The translations under genes and the position numbers were made by a program. From Planctomycetota bacterium (GTDB lineage Bacteria > Planctomycetota > UBA1135 > UBA2386), in the NCBI GenBank assembly GCA_947455805.1, contig CANGSN010000039.1:1-13386 (forward strand): DNA of 13,386 nt, in the 5' to 3' direction. Positions 7,038 through 13,386 of the stretch are shown piece after piece. The notes below the pieces were generated by a model. That model searched no databases. It was not told the DNA's origin and saw only the letters and a program-made list of their open reading frames with translations. Numbering within the stretch: the stretch's first letter is position 1; each line of letters begins with the position of its first letter.

Positions 7038-8153
7038 ATGCGCACTTCCCCCCTGCTGTTGGCCGGCCTGGTGCTGGCTTCGCTGGCCCCCGCCCAGAAC
7101 GACGTCGTCCACCGCACCGACGGCAAGGTCGAGCGCGGCGTCGAGATCACCGAGTTGCTGCTGACCGGCGTGCGCGGCAAGCGCAACGGTGGCAAGGACA
7201 ACTTCGAGCTGCCGGCGATCGCCGTCGGCCGCGTCGAGTTCGGCAACCTCCCGGAAGCGTTCGAGTCGGGCCGCGCGGCGCTCGAGCGCGGCGACTTCGC
7301 CGCAGCGACGCAGTTCTTCGGCGACGTCAAGAGCGACCGTCCGCTGGTCAAGGCGGAGGCCGAGTTCTTCCTGATCAAGGCCGCCGTGGCCGCTGCTGCG
7401 GCCGATCGCGGTGCCGCCGCGACCGCCGCCGAGCGCGCCAAGAAGTGGCTGACCGACAACCCGAACCACCTGCGCACGCCCGAGGCGATGCTGCTGGCCG
7501 GGCGCGCCGAGCGCCTGGCTGGGACCGGTGGCGCTGCGGCGACCACGCTGCGCGAACTCGACGAACGCGCCCTGCGCGAGTCGTTCGGCGCCGTGTGGAG
7601 CGCACGCGCCAAGTTCGAACTGGCGATGACGCTGCTCGCCGACGGCAAAGCCGGCGAGGCTCGCACCGCCTTCACCAGCGCCGCCAGCGCCGCCGACTCG
7701 GCCCTCGCCAAGCCGTCGCCGGCCGACGCGGAGCTGAAGCTGCTGAAGACCAACGCGCGCGTCGGCGAAGGCGAGACCTACGTCATCGAGAAGGACTTCG
7801 CGCGAGCCGAGTCGTTCTTCAACGAACTGGCCGGCAGCAACGACCCGGCCCTGGTCGCGGTCGGCCATGCCGGTGCCGGCGAGGCGCAGTTCCACGTCGC
7901 CCTGGCCAGCAAGAAGCCCGAAGACTTCCGCCGGGCGCAGGTCAGCCTCGCGCGCGCCAGCGTCTTCGACGTGGCCAGCGACGAAGCCAGTGCCAAGGCC
8001 AACTACTACCTCGGCCGCTGCCTGCTCGAGCTCGGCCCGGAGCGCGAGAACGACACCTGGAAGCAGCGCGCGAACAGCTACTTCCAGATCGTCGTCAACA
8101 GCTACCCGACGTCGCGTTTCGCCGCCCTGGCCAAGCAGGAGCTGGCGCGCTGA
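7038..8153 (+). CDS. Exported TPR protein with N-terminal small beta domain
   Basis: 371 aa from the ATG at 7038; a GTG at 7029 would add three residues. Neither start has a visible Shine-Dalgarno, and the ATG gives the cleaner signal peptide (MRTSPLLLAGLVLASLAPA, cut before QNDVV). Residues about 21-70 follow a D-x-V-x-x-x-D-G-K-V-x-x-G-V pattern with alternating hydrophobics ending in VGRVEFGNLP, resembling the small SH3/Sm-like beta-barrel modules common at the N-termini of secreted planctomycete proteins (fold inferred). From about 72, Ala-rich TPR-like helical hairpins run to the end, for example FESGRAALERGDFAAATQFF and a C-terminal YYLGRCLLELGP...YFQIVVNSYPTSRFAALAKQEL. It is 79 bases downstream of the large TPR gene and 138 bases ahead of exbB-like, consistent with one operon. 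Probably a periplasmic adaptor; no catalytic motif. Confidence 0.82.
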   Translation: MRTSPLLLAGLVLASLAPAQNDVVHRTDGKVERGVEITELLLTGVRGKRNGGKDNFELPAIAVGRVEFGNLPEAFESGRAALERGDFAAATQFFGDVKSDRPLVKAEAEFFLIKAAVAAAAADRGAAATAAERAKKWLTDNPNHLRTPEAMLLAGRAERLAGTGGAAATTLRELDERALRESFGAVWSARAKFELAMTLLADGKAGEARTAFTSAASAADSALAKPSPADAELKLLKTNARVGEGETYVIEKDFARAESFFNELAGSNDPALVAVGHAGAGEAQFHVALASKKPEDFRRAQVSLARASVFDVASDEASAKANYYLGRCLLELGPERENDTWKQRANSYFQIVVNSYPTSRFAALAKQELAR

Positions 8154-8260
8154 AGCGCTGCCGCCCGACCGAACGTCTGCACCGCACTTTCTGCGCCCGG
8201 CCCTTGCGTGCTGCGCGCAGCTCAGCAAACTCCCCCACTCCATCGAACCGCCCCTCTCCC

Positions 8261-8281
8261 GGCCTGCGTGACTAGCAGGCC
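8261..8281 (+). promoter_or_regulatory. Hairpin immediately before the ExbB-family gene
   Basis: GGCCTGC (8261-8267) pairs perfectly with GCAGGCC (8275-8281), a 7-bp stem with a 7-base loop ending 10 bases before the ATG at 8292, where a ribosome site would normally be. No Shine-Dalgarno is visible around it. It may limit ribosome loading or mark a processing site that sets motor-protein level. Confidence 0.3.
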
Positions 8282-8291
8282 CATTCTGTCC

Positions 8292-9029
8292 ATGATCCTG
8301 AAGAACGTCCCGTTCCTTCGTCTGCTCGCTGTCGCCGCGCCCCTGCTGCTCTCCGCTACGCTGGTGGCGCAAGACCCCGCGGCCGCGGCCACCGCGACCG
8401 AAGAGGAGAGCATCGTCGTCCAGCTGTTCCAGTACAAGAACTGCGGCACGGTCGGCTACCTCATCGTCGCGATGTCGGTCATCGCCACCGCGCTGATCAT
8501 CGAGAACTTCATCTCGATCACGCGCGAGAAGCTGGCGCCGCCGGATCTTCTCGGCCAGATCGAAGCGTTCTTCAACGAGGACGACTTCGAGGGTGCCGCG
8601 CAGCAGTGCGAGAGCACGCGCTGCTACCTGACCAACGTGATCGGCGCCGGCCTCGCCAAGCGCGAGCACGCGTTCGACACGATCCAGGCGGCGCTTCGCG
8701 AGATGCAGACCGAGGAGTCGGTCAAGCTGTTCCAGAAGATCGGCTGGCTGTCGCTGATCTCGGCACTGGCGCCGATGATGGGTCTGTTCGGCACGGTGAC
8801 CGGCATGTTCTTCACCTTCAGCGCGATCGCGGCGGCCGGTGGCTCGGTCAGCCCGGCACAGCTGGCCGGCGGCATCAAGATGGCACTGATCACGACGATC
8901 TTCGGCCTGACGGTCGCGATCCCGGTCGGCGTCATGTTCTTCACGCTGCGCAACCGCGTGATCCGCGTGTCGACCGAGATCAACGCAATCAGCGAAGAGC
9001 TGTTCGAGCGATTCCGGGCCAAGGGCTGA
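8292..9029 (+). CDS. MotA/TolQ/ExbB-family proton channel protein
   Basis: Inner-membrane channel subunit that, with ExbD/TolR partners, turns the proton-motive force into work on periplasmic or outer-membrane components. 245 aa from the ATG at 8292, which gives an N-terminal signal-peptide-like segment (FLRLLAVAAPLLLSATLVA, possible cut after Ala26), an addition absent from E. coli ExbB. Then TM1 about 53-75, a cytoplasmic region, TM2 about 152-178 with LAPMMGLFGTVTGMFFTF, the family hallmark, and TM3 about 195-219 (ALITTIFGLTVAIPVGVMF) with the conserved pore-facing threonines. Cysteines at 51, 106 and 111 are notable. Two ExbD-type genes follow directly, the usual ExbB-ExbD arrangement. 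Family is firm; whether it works as ExbB, TolQ or an AglR-like motor is not decidable, so no symbol is given. Confidence 0.93.
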   Translation: MILKNVPFLRLLAVAAPLLLSATLVAQDPAAAATATEEESIVVQLFQYKNCGTVGYLIVAMSVIATALIIENFISITREKLAPPDLLGQIEAFFNEDDFEGAAQQCESTRCYLTNVIGAGLAKREHAFDTIQAALREMQTEESVKLFQKIGWLSLISALAPMMGLFGTVTGMFFTFSAIAAAGGSVSPAQLAGGIKMALITTIFGLTVAIPVGVMFFTLRNRVIRVSTEINAISEELFERFRAKG

Positions 9030-9040
9030 GAGATGCAATG

Positions 9041-9064
9041 AACGGCGCAGTCACCATCGCCGTT
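9041..9064 (+). promoter_or_regulatory. Hairpin between ExbB- and first ExbD-type genes
   Basis: AACGGCG (9041-9047) pairs perfectly with CGCCGTT (9058-9064), loop of ten bases, 11 bases after the ExbB-type stop and followed by TTTGA. Placement suggests a partial terminator or an mRNA-processing/stability element setting the ExbB:ExbD ratio. Inference from structure only. Confidence 0.3.
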
Positions 9065-9142
9065 TGACCCCGCAACCATCTCCCTCATCCCACACTCGGC
9101 GCGCCGACGCGAATGCGTTCGGGCCGCCGAAGGAACGTGCCA

Positions 9143-9670
9143 ATGTCCGACGTAAGCAAGTTGGTCCAGCAGAATGTCGAGATGGACATGACGCCCATGA
9201 TCGACTGCGTGTTCCTGCTGATGATCTTCTTCGTGCTGGTCATCGACCTGAGCCAGAAGAACCTCGAGGACCTGGTGCTGCCCAAGGCCCAGTTCATCGA
9301 GCCGGACGACAAGCCTGCGCCGAATCGTCCCGTCATCAACGTGCTGCAGAACGGCACGGTCGTGTATAACCAGAAGGTTCGCTACGACCCGACCGTCCAC
9401 GGCAAGAACTACGCGCCGATCCGCGACATGCTGCTGGAGATCCGCAAGGACGGCATCAACCGCGGCACCCTGAAGCTGGTCGACGAAGTGATCGCGGGCC
9501 GCACCGTGAAGCTGATCGACGATCCGATCCTGGTGCGCGCCGACAAGTGGACCGAATGGCACTACGTCGGCGAGGTCATGAAGCAATGCAGCATGCCTGA
9601 CATTGCCTTCTGGAAGGTCGAGCTGGCCTTGTCCGAACAGGACAAGGAGGAGAAGAAGAAGAAGTCATGA
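9143..9670 (+). CDS. ExbD/TolR-family biopolymer transport protein (ExbD-1)
   Basis: Single-pass inner-membrane partner of the ExbB-type channel, 175 aa. The ATG at 9143 is chosen because AAGGA at 9130-9134 lies 8 bases upstream; an earlier in-frame ATG at 9113 lacks this. The short cytoplasmic N-terminus ends in MDMTPMID, placing the essential protonatable Asp at D21, followed by the TM helix CVFLLMIFFVLVIDL (22-36). The periplasmic domain is longer than in the roughly 140-aa E. coli ExbD: it contains an insert about 75-140 and a WHYVGEVMKQCSM segment leading to the final strand. Instead of the usual FGG-type end it finishes with a charged, Lys-rich tail (EQDKEEKKKKS). The sequence encoding this tail (AAGGAGG at 9644-9650) may also act as ribosome site for the next gene, with which it overlaps by four bases. 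Confidence 0.92.
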   Translation: MSDVSKLVQQNVEMDMTPMIDCVFLLMIFFVLVIDLSQKNLEDLVLPKAQFIEPDDKPAPNRPVINVLQNGTVVYNQKVRYDPTVHGKNYAPIRDMLLEIRKDGINRGTLKLVDEVIAGRTVKLIDDPILVRADKWTEWHYVGEVMKQCSMPDIAFWKVELALSEQDKEEKKKKS

Positions 9671-10218
9671 GCGCCCTAGACGACGCCCAGGAAGAGGTCA
9701 AGCCGGACATGACGCCGATGATCGACGTCGTGTTCCTGATGATCATCTTCTTCATCTGCATCGACTTCAAAGTGCTCGAGTCGAAGCTGCCAGCCTTCCT
9801 CCCGAAGGACAAGGGCAGCTCTCCGACCGTAGCCCCCCCGCAGGAACAGCTGTCGGTCAAGATCTATGTCGAGGCCGCTGGCCAGCCGACGTGGCCGAAT
9901 GGTGGCGGAGTCGGGGTCCTGAACCCCACCACCAAGCGTCCCTATCGCTACGTGCTGCAAGGCCACAAGATCCGTTGGGAAGTGGGCCCGAAGCCCCTCT
10001 ACAACCTGGCCGACGTCAAGGCCGAGCTGGTCCGGATCCGCAAGGACCCGAACAGCATGGTCCCCGACGTCTCGAAGCCCGGCACCAAGAAGCTGCTTCC
10101 GTGCGTGATCGAGGCTTATCCCGGCACCTTCTATGACGACGTGGCCAAGACGGCCGACGTCTGCAACGAAGCCGAGTTCACGGAAATCAACTTCGGCGGT
10201 GGACTCGGCGCCAAGTAG
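9667..10218 (+). CDS. ExbD/TolR-family biopolymer transport protein (ExbD-2)
   Basis: Second ExbD-type partner, 183 aa, different in sequence from the first. Its ATG overlaps the preceding stop (ATGA, 9667-9670), so the two are probably translationally coupled; a purine-rich GGAGGAGAAG stretch lies just upstream. Motif DMTPMID gives the catalytic Asp at D20, then TM VVFLMIIFFICIDF (21-34). The periplasmic part has a LSVKIYVE strand typical of ExbD, an unusual insert about 70-110 (GGGVGVLNPTTKRPYRY and a following strand), and ends with the family-typical AEFTEINFGGG. Periplasmic cysteines C146 and C166 could form a disulfide. An ExbB with two unlike ExbDs recalls AglR-AglQ-AglS of myxobacterial gliding, but no orthology is claimed. 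Strong hairpins downstream suggest the operon ends here. Confidence 0.92.
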   Translation: MSALDDAQEEVKPDMTPMIDVVFLMIIFFICIDFKVLESKLPAFLPKDKGSSPTVAPPQEQLSVKIYVEAAGQPTWPNGGGVGVLNPTTKRPYRYVLQGHKIRWEVGPKPLYNLADVKAELVRIRKDPNSMVPDVSKPGTKKLLPCVIEAYPGTFYDDVAKTADVCNEAEFTEINFGGGLGAK

Positions 10219-10294
10219 GCGGCGCCAGGAGAACGCGAAGTGATTCGGGTTGCCTCGGCGTCAGCGCCGAGCCGGTGCCCGAAGAGTCGCGCCA

Positions 10295-10335
10295 GCGGCC
10301 GCCCCGACCTCGTCGGAGCGGCCGCACTGCATTTT
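10295..10335 (+). terminator. Intrinsic terminator after the ExbB/ExbD genes
   Basis: GCGGCCGC (10295-10302) and GCGGCCGC (10318-10325, self-complementary) enclose CCGAC/GTCGG (10304-10308/10312-10316) with a CTC loop: 8+5 bp interrupted by one C-A mismatch. ACTGC and then TTTT (10332-10335) follow. A smaller perfect hairpin, CTCGGCG/CGCCGAG (10254-10260/10265-10271), precedes it. It is the best terminator candidate in the window and separates the motor operon from secretin B. Confidence 0.55.
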
Positions 10336-10472
10336 CGGGGGGTTCTACGGTGCGCCTGGCAGACGGTGCGCTTGGCATCCGTCGCGGAACGGCGCGCCGG
10401 AACACGGTCCCGCCGATCCCGATGCCGCGGCCACGTTCGACGCAAAAGAACGACGGGCAGCGACAAAAAGCG

Positions 10473-10502
10473 CTGGCACCCACGCCGTTGCGTGGCTACG
10501 GT
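10473..10502 (+). promoter_or_regulatory. Promoter-like element upstream of secretin B
   Basis: CTGGCA (10473-10478, four of six -35 bases) and TACGGT (10497-10502) are 18 bases apart. AAAAA at 10465-10469 and AAAA at 10444-10447, two helical turns apart, could act as an UP element. CCGTTGC (10485-10491) and GCTACGGT (10495-10502) duplicate the element at 854-872 upstream of secretin A. The implied leader is about 205 bases. Promoter function is inferred. Confidence 0.38.
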
Positions 10503-10716
10503 GCCCGACCATCGCCGCGGTGCGTACGAACCACGGCGAAGTCTGTCGCTCTCACGTCGCCAACAAGTCCCTCTCGGCCGGCGCCAACCGATCGTCCCTC
10601 GGTCTGGCGGCGATGCTTGCATCGTGTGGTCCCCCGGTCGCTTGCTGTCGCCATGAGAGATGCGGTTGCCGCCCCCACGGCGCCGCAGCTGTCTTGCATG
10701 CCTTGAGCGTGAACCG

Positions 10717-13299
10717 ATGGCTCTCGAACATTCGCGCCTTCTCGCTGCCTCTCTGACCGCCGCCGTCCTCGGCGCTTCCTGCTCGACCTCGGGCGAGTCT
10801 TCGACTCCGAGCGCGAACCAGGACGCGACCAGCGCGCGAACGCCGGTTGCGCAACCGGAGACGCAGGATCCGCAGAACCTCGAAGCGCAGGTCCAGCGCG
10901 AGCGCAACAAGGCGCTCGTCGACAACTATCTGCAGGCGGCCCAAACTCTGCGTCGCAACGGCGATCTCGCCGCGGCCAAGCTCGAGCTGCTGAAGGCCAA
11001 GGAGTATGCGCCGGCGAACCCCGAGGTGCTGTCGCTGCTGTCGGCCGTGCAGGCCGAACTCGGTGAGCCGATCGGCACCCAGGTGTCGTGGTCGGAGGAG
11101 CAGCTGCGCCTGCGCACGATCGGCGAGGAACGCGCTCGCAGCGACGTCCAGTCGGCGATGCAGCGCGCCAAGGACCATGTCGAAGCCAAGCGCTACACGC
11201 TGGCGATCGAGGACCTGCGCGTCGCCGCCCTGGTCATCGAAGCCAAGAACGACATGAACTGGGGCGACCTGCCGGCTCAGGTTCAGGCCATGCAGTCGGA
11301 TGCCAGCAGCCGCTACGACGAAGCCCAGCGCCAGGACCAGGCCAAGCTCAATGCCCAGCTCCAGGAGGTCAACCGCCGCCGCGAGGCCGAGGCCTACGCG
11401 CGCAAGGTCGACCGGGTCGAGGGCTACCTGCTGAAGGCGCAGGAAGAATTCTCGGCCAAGCACTTCGAGGCAGCGCGCGACCTTGCCCAGAAGGCGCACG
11501 ACCTGATGCCGGAGCACCAGCTCGCCCAGGACATGCTCGCCGCGGCGCGCAAGGCCGCTCGCCAGGGCGACAGCGACGCGTGGTACCAGCAGCGCGCGAT
11601 CGAGATCCGCAAGATGCTCGAGGCGCAGGAGGAGCTGAAGAACCCGCAGACCGAGGTGTTGGTCACCAACGAAGCGGTGTGGGAGAAGGCGCAGAAGCGC
11701 GGCAGCATCTCGGGTCAATCGGTGGCGATCTCGCCCGAGGACGCCAAGGTGACCGAGAAGGTGCAGACCAAGACGGTCGGCCCGCTGAGCTTCAATGCCG
11801 ACACCGGCAACTACGTCGAGGTGCTGAAGGTCCTGCAGGCGGTCACCGAGGTACAGATCCTGGTGACGCCCGCAGCCCGCACGAAGATCGACGAAGGGCC
11901 CAAGTTCGAGGGCTCGCTGAGCGGCAACGAGACGCTCGAGAACGTGCTCAACGCCCTCGTCTACCGCAACCCGAACCTGTCGTGGCGCGTCAAGCACGGC
12001 CTCGTGGTGGTCGGCGATTCCGCCGAGGGCCTCGGCGACGCCGTCACCGAGATCTACTCGGTGCGCGACATCCTGCTGGAACGCACCGACTTCCTGCCGC
12101 CGACGATCATGTCGATCCCCGGCGACACGCCGGACGAGACGCCGCGTTCTGGCAGCGAGAAGGAAGAAAAGCGTCCCGCGATGCTGCCGGCGACCCTGGT
12201 CGAACTGCTGAAGGCCGCTACCGGCCCGAAGAGCAAGGACGACCAGAAGATCTGGGAGCAGGACGGCAACAAGATGGACGTCGAGGAGACGGGCCTGCTG
12301 ATCGTGACGGCGCCGGCGACGGTCCAAAAGTCGATCGCTGCGGCCCTGCGCGACATGCGCCGCTTCCAGACGTCGATCGTCACCATCGACTCGAAGTTCC
12401 TGACGATCTCGCGCAACTTCCTGCAGGAGGTCGGCATCGACTTCCGTGGCCTCGGTGGCTCGGGCAACAAGGGCGACATCGTCACCCTCGACGACAGCAC
12501 CAACGGCCTCGTCAACAACACGTCGCAGGGCCAGGACAACGGTGGCACCGGTGACCCAGCCGCCAACCCGCTCGCTGGCGCGTTCTTCAACGATGGCGGC
12601 GACGGTGATCTGCGCGCACGCACCGAGAACTACTTCTCGACCGACCTGGGCAAGGCGCTGAGCCCCACCGGCGGCCTGACGGCTGGCTGGACGCTGATCG
12701 ACGACCTGCAGCTGAACATGATCCTGCGCGCCGTCGAGAAGCGCTCGGATGCCGAGATCGTCAACAGCCAGATCCTGTCGATCGTCAACAACGGCCGCGG
12801 CCACGTCGCGGTGATCAACCAGACCAGCTATGTCCGCGACTTCGACGTCGAAGTCGCGCAGGCGGCGTTCATCGCCGACCCGAAGGTCGACGTGATCCAG
12901 GACGGCCTGGTGCTCGACGTGCTGCCGATCATCCTGAACGACCGGAAGTACATCCTGCTCAACCTGACGCCGACGGTGGCCGAGCTGCAGCGCCCGATCC
13001 CAACGTTCACGACGTCGCTCGCCGGCTCGACGCTTCCGGTCACGATCCAGCTGCCGGACCTCACGGTCACGCAGTTCGCGACCACGGTCAAGGTGCCGGA
13101 CGGCGGCACGGTCCTGCTCGGCGGCCTGCGCCAGGTTCTGACCAAGGAGCGCCGCGCCGAGATCCCGCTGCTGGCGAGCTTGCCGCTGCTGTCGCTGCTG
13201 TTCAAGCAGGAGGGCTCGGCGGACGAGAATCGCAACCTGATGGTCATGGTCCGCGCCCAGGTCACGGACGTCATCGAGGAGCCGGTGGTCGCTCGCTGA
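10717..13299 (+). CDS. Lipoprotein secretin with N-terminal TPR/coiled-coil region (secretin B)
   Basis: Second predicted outer-membrane secretin, 860 aa. The ATG at 10717 gives a signal peptide ending LGASC (Cys22; acceptable but less canonical lipobox than secretin A, since Gly replaces Leu at -3). Upstream in-frame ATG at 10660 would bury the signal. Order: Ser/Thr-rich linker; TPR near 65-100; helical/coiled coil about 135-230; TPR near 235-275; N0/STN-like about 354-436; N1-like with YSVRDILL near 446, interrupted by an acidic/Lys insert (about 465-485), then the strand GLLIVTAPATVQKSI; secretin core from about 555 with VPDGGTVLLGGLR at 793-805. Segments such as YxRDFxVExAQAA, QDGxxLDV and RPIPTFTT-like match secretin A, showing paralogy, while the N-terminal halves have diverged strongly. 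Own promoter-like element upstream; no S domain and no ATPase/pilin neighbours. Partner gene(s) could lie beyond the window. Confidence 0.88.
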   Translation: MALEHSRLLAASLTAAVLGASCSTSGESSTPSANQDATSARTPVAQPETQDPQNLEAQVQRERNKALVDNYLQAAQTLRRNGDLAAAKLELLKAKEYAPANPEVLSLLSAVQAELGEPIGTQVSWSEEQLRLRTIGEERARSDVQSAMQRAKDHVEAKRYTLAIEDLRVAALVIEAKNDMNWGDLPAQVQAMQSDASSRYDEAQRQDQAKLNAQLQEVNRRREAEAYARKVDRVEGYLLKAQEEFSAKHFEAARDLAQKAHDLMPEHQLAQDMLAAARKAARQGDSDAWYQQRAIEIRKMLEAQEELKNPQTEVLVTNEAVWEKAQKRGSISGQSVAISPEDAKVTEKVQTKTVGPLSFNADTGNYVEVLKVLQAVTEVQILVTPAARTKIDEGPKFEGSLSGNETLENVLNALVYRNPNLSWRVKHGLVVVGDSAEGLGDAVTEIYSVRDILLERTDFLPPTIMSIPGDTPDETPRSGSEKEEKRPAMLPATLVELLKAATGPKSKDDQKIWEQDGNKMDVEETGLLIVTAPATVQKSIAAALRDMRRFQTSIVTIDSKFLTISRNFLQEVGIDFRGLGGSGNKGDIVTLDDSTNGLVNNTSQGQDNGGTGDPAANPLAGAFFNDGGDGDLRARTENYFSTDLGKALSPTGGLTAGWTLIDDLQLNMILRAVEKRSDAEIVNSQILSIVNNGRGHVAVINQTSYVRDFDVEVAQAAFIADPKVDVIQDGLVLDVLPIILNDRKYILLNLTPTVAELQRPIPTFTTSLAGSTLPVTIQLPDLTVTQFATTVKVPDGGTVLLGGLRQVLTKERRAEIPLLASLPLLSLLFKQEGSADENRNLMVMVRAQVTDVIEEPVVAR

Positions 13300-13331
13300 G
13301 GCGACTGCGCGACAGGGCAGCTCTAGCAAAA

Positions 13332-13347
13332 GCACCTCCATCGGTGC
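13332..13347 (+). terminator. Small hairpin after secretin B
   Basis: GCACC (13332-13336) pairs with GGTGC (13343-13347) across a six-base loop, 33 bases after the stop of secretin B. The stem is short and there is no T-tract, so this is only a weak terminator candidate. Nothing else is recognised between 13300 and the window end. Confidence 0.2.
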
Positions 13348-13386
13348 AGCCGACCCTGCCTCGAGCCGAACACGCTGCGGGCCGCC

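Larger units (their letters stand above)
10219..10716. other. Non-coding region between ExbD-2 and secretin B
   Basis: These 498 bases contain the hairpin at 10254-10271, the terminator at 10295-10335, A-tracts at 10444-10447 and 10465-10469, a promoter-like element ending at 10502, and a leader hairpin (CGCCAACCGA at 10582-10591 with TCGGTcTGGCG at 10599-10609, one bulged C). The frame starting with GTG at 10240 has a good AGGAG eight bases upstream, but its product is Arg-rich, spans the terminator and lacks the third-position GC bias of true genes here, so no gene is called. Confidence 0.55.

Noticed and set aside
1072..7753. Very long open frames on the - strand (about 1082 and 1319 codons), and a similar one opposite secretin B at 10552-13341.
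   Set aside because: They mirror real + strand genes in high-GC DNA; products are Leu/Arg/Asp/Val-rich with no domains, while the + strand products have clear signal peptides and family motifs.
9038..9067. Nine-codon frame MNGAVTIAV after the ExbB-type gene.
   Set aside because: Too short, no ribosome site, and it coincides with the hairpin at 9041-9064, which explains the sequence better.
10474..10491. Sigma-54-like TGGCAC ... TTGC.
   Set aside because: Spacing between the two elements is 8 bases instead of the fixed 5, so it does not fit a -24/-12 promoter.
10240..10656. Frame starting GTG at 10240 with AGGAG eight bases upstream (138 aa).
   Set aside because: Arg/Ser-rich product with no domain, lower third-position GC, and it runs through the hairpin/T-tract terminator and promoter-like element. 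It could be a relic start, but there is no support for a gene.
1174..13299. Standard type II secretion or type IV pilus locus.
   Set aside because: Only secretins are present; no ATPase, platform protein, prepilin peptidase or pseudopilin can be found in the window.

Overview
The window is a high-GC bacterial chromosome segment with strong third-position G/C preference. Every convincing gene is on the + strand. There are no tRNA, rRNA, CRISPR or transposase genes. Lipoprotein secretins with N-terminal TPRs, large periplasmic TPR proteins, and an ExbB with a signal peptide followed by two ExbD genes together suggest a Planctomycetota bacterium. That assignment is inferred from gene content and style, not from a marker gene.

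Layout. (1) Positions 2-664: a family-4 uracil-DNA glycosylase (4Fe-4S), cut at its 5' end by the window edge. (2) 665-1173: a 509-base non-coding stretch that begins with a run of perfect hairpins and carries a promoter-like element. (3) 1174-3807: a lipoprotein secretin with N-terminal TPR and coiled-coil segments. (4) 3808-4075: a spacer with a terminator-like hairpin and a strong leader hairpin. (5) 4076-6958 and 7038-8153: two exported TPR proteins, the second with an N-terminal small beta-barrel-like domain. (6) 8292-9029, 9143-9670 and 9667-10218: an ExbB/TolQ-type proton channel and two different ExbD/TolR-type partners, the last two overlapping by ATGA. (7) 10219-10716: 498 non-coding bases with the best intrinsic terminator of the window, then a promoter-like element resembling the one upstream of the first secretin. 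(8) 10717-13299: a second, divergent lipoprotein secretin with the same architecture.

Reading as a system (inference). An inner-membrane proton-motive-force motor (ExbB plus two ExbDs), two large periplasmic TPR scaffolds and two outer-membrane liposecretins lie side by side and collinear. No secretion ATPase, platform protein, pseudopilin, TonB or TonB-dependent receptor is present. This looks like a trans-envelope machine in which secretin-type pores may be served by an ExbBD motor instead of a type II/IV ATPase. Its cargo (uptake, export, or surface force as in Agl/Glt gliding) cannot be read from the sequence.
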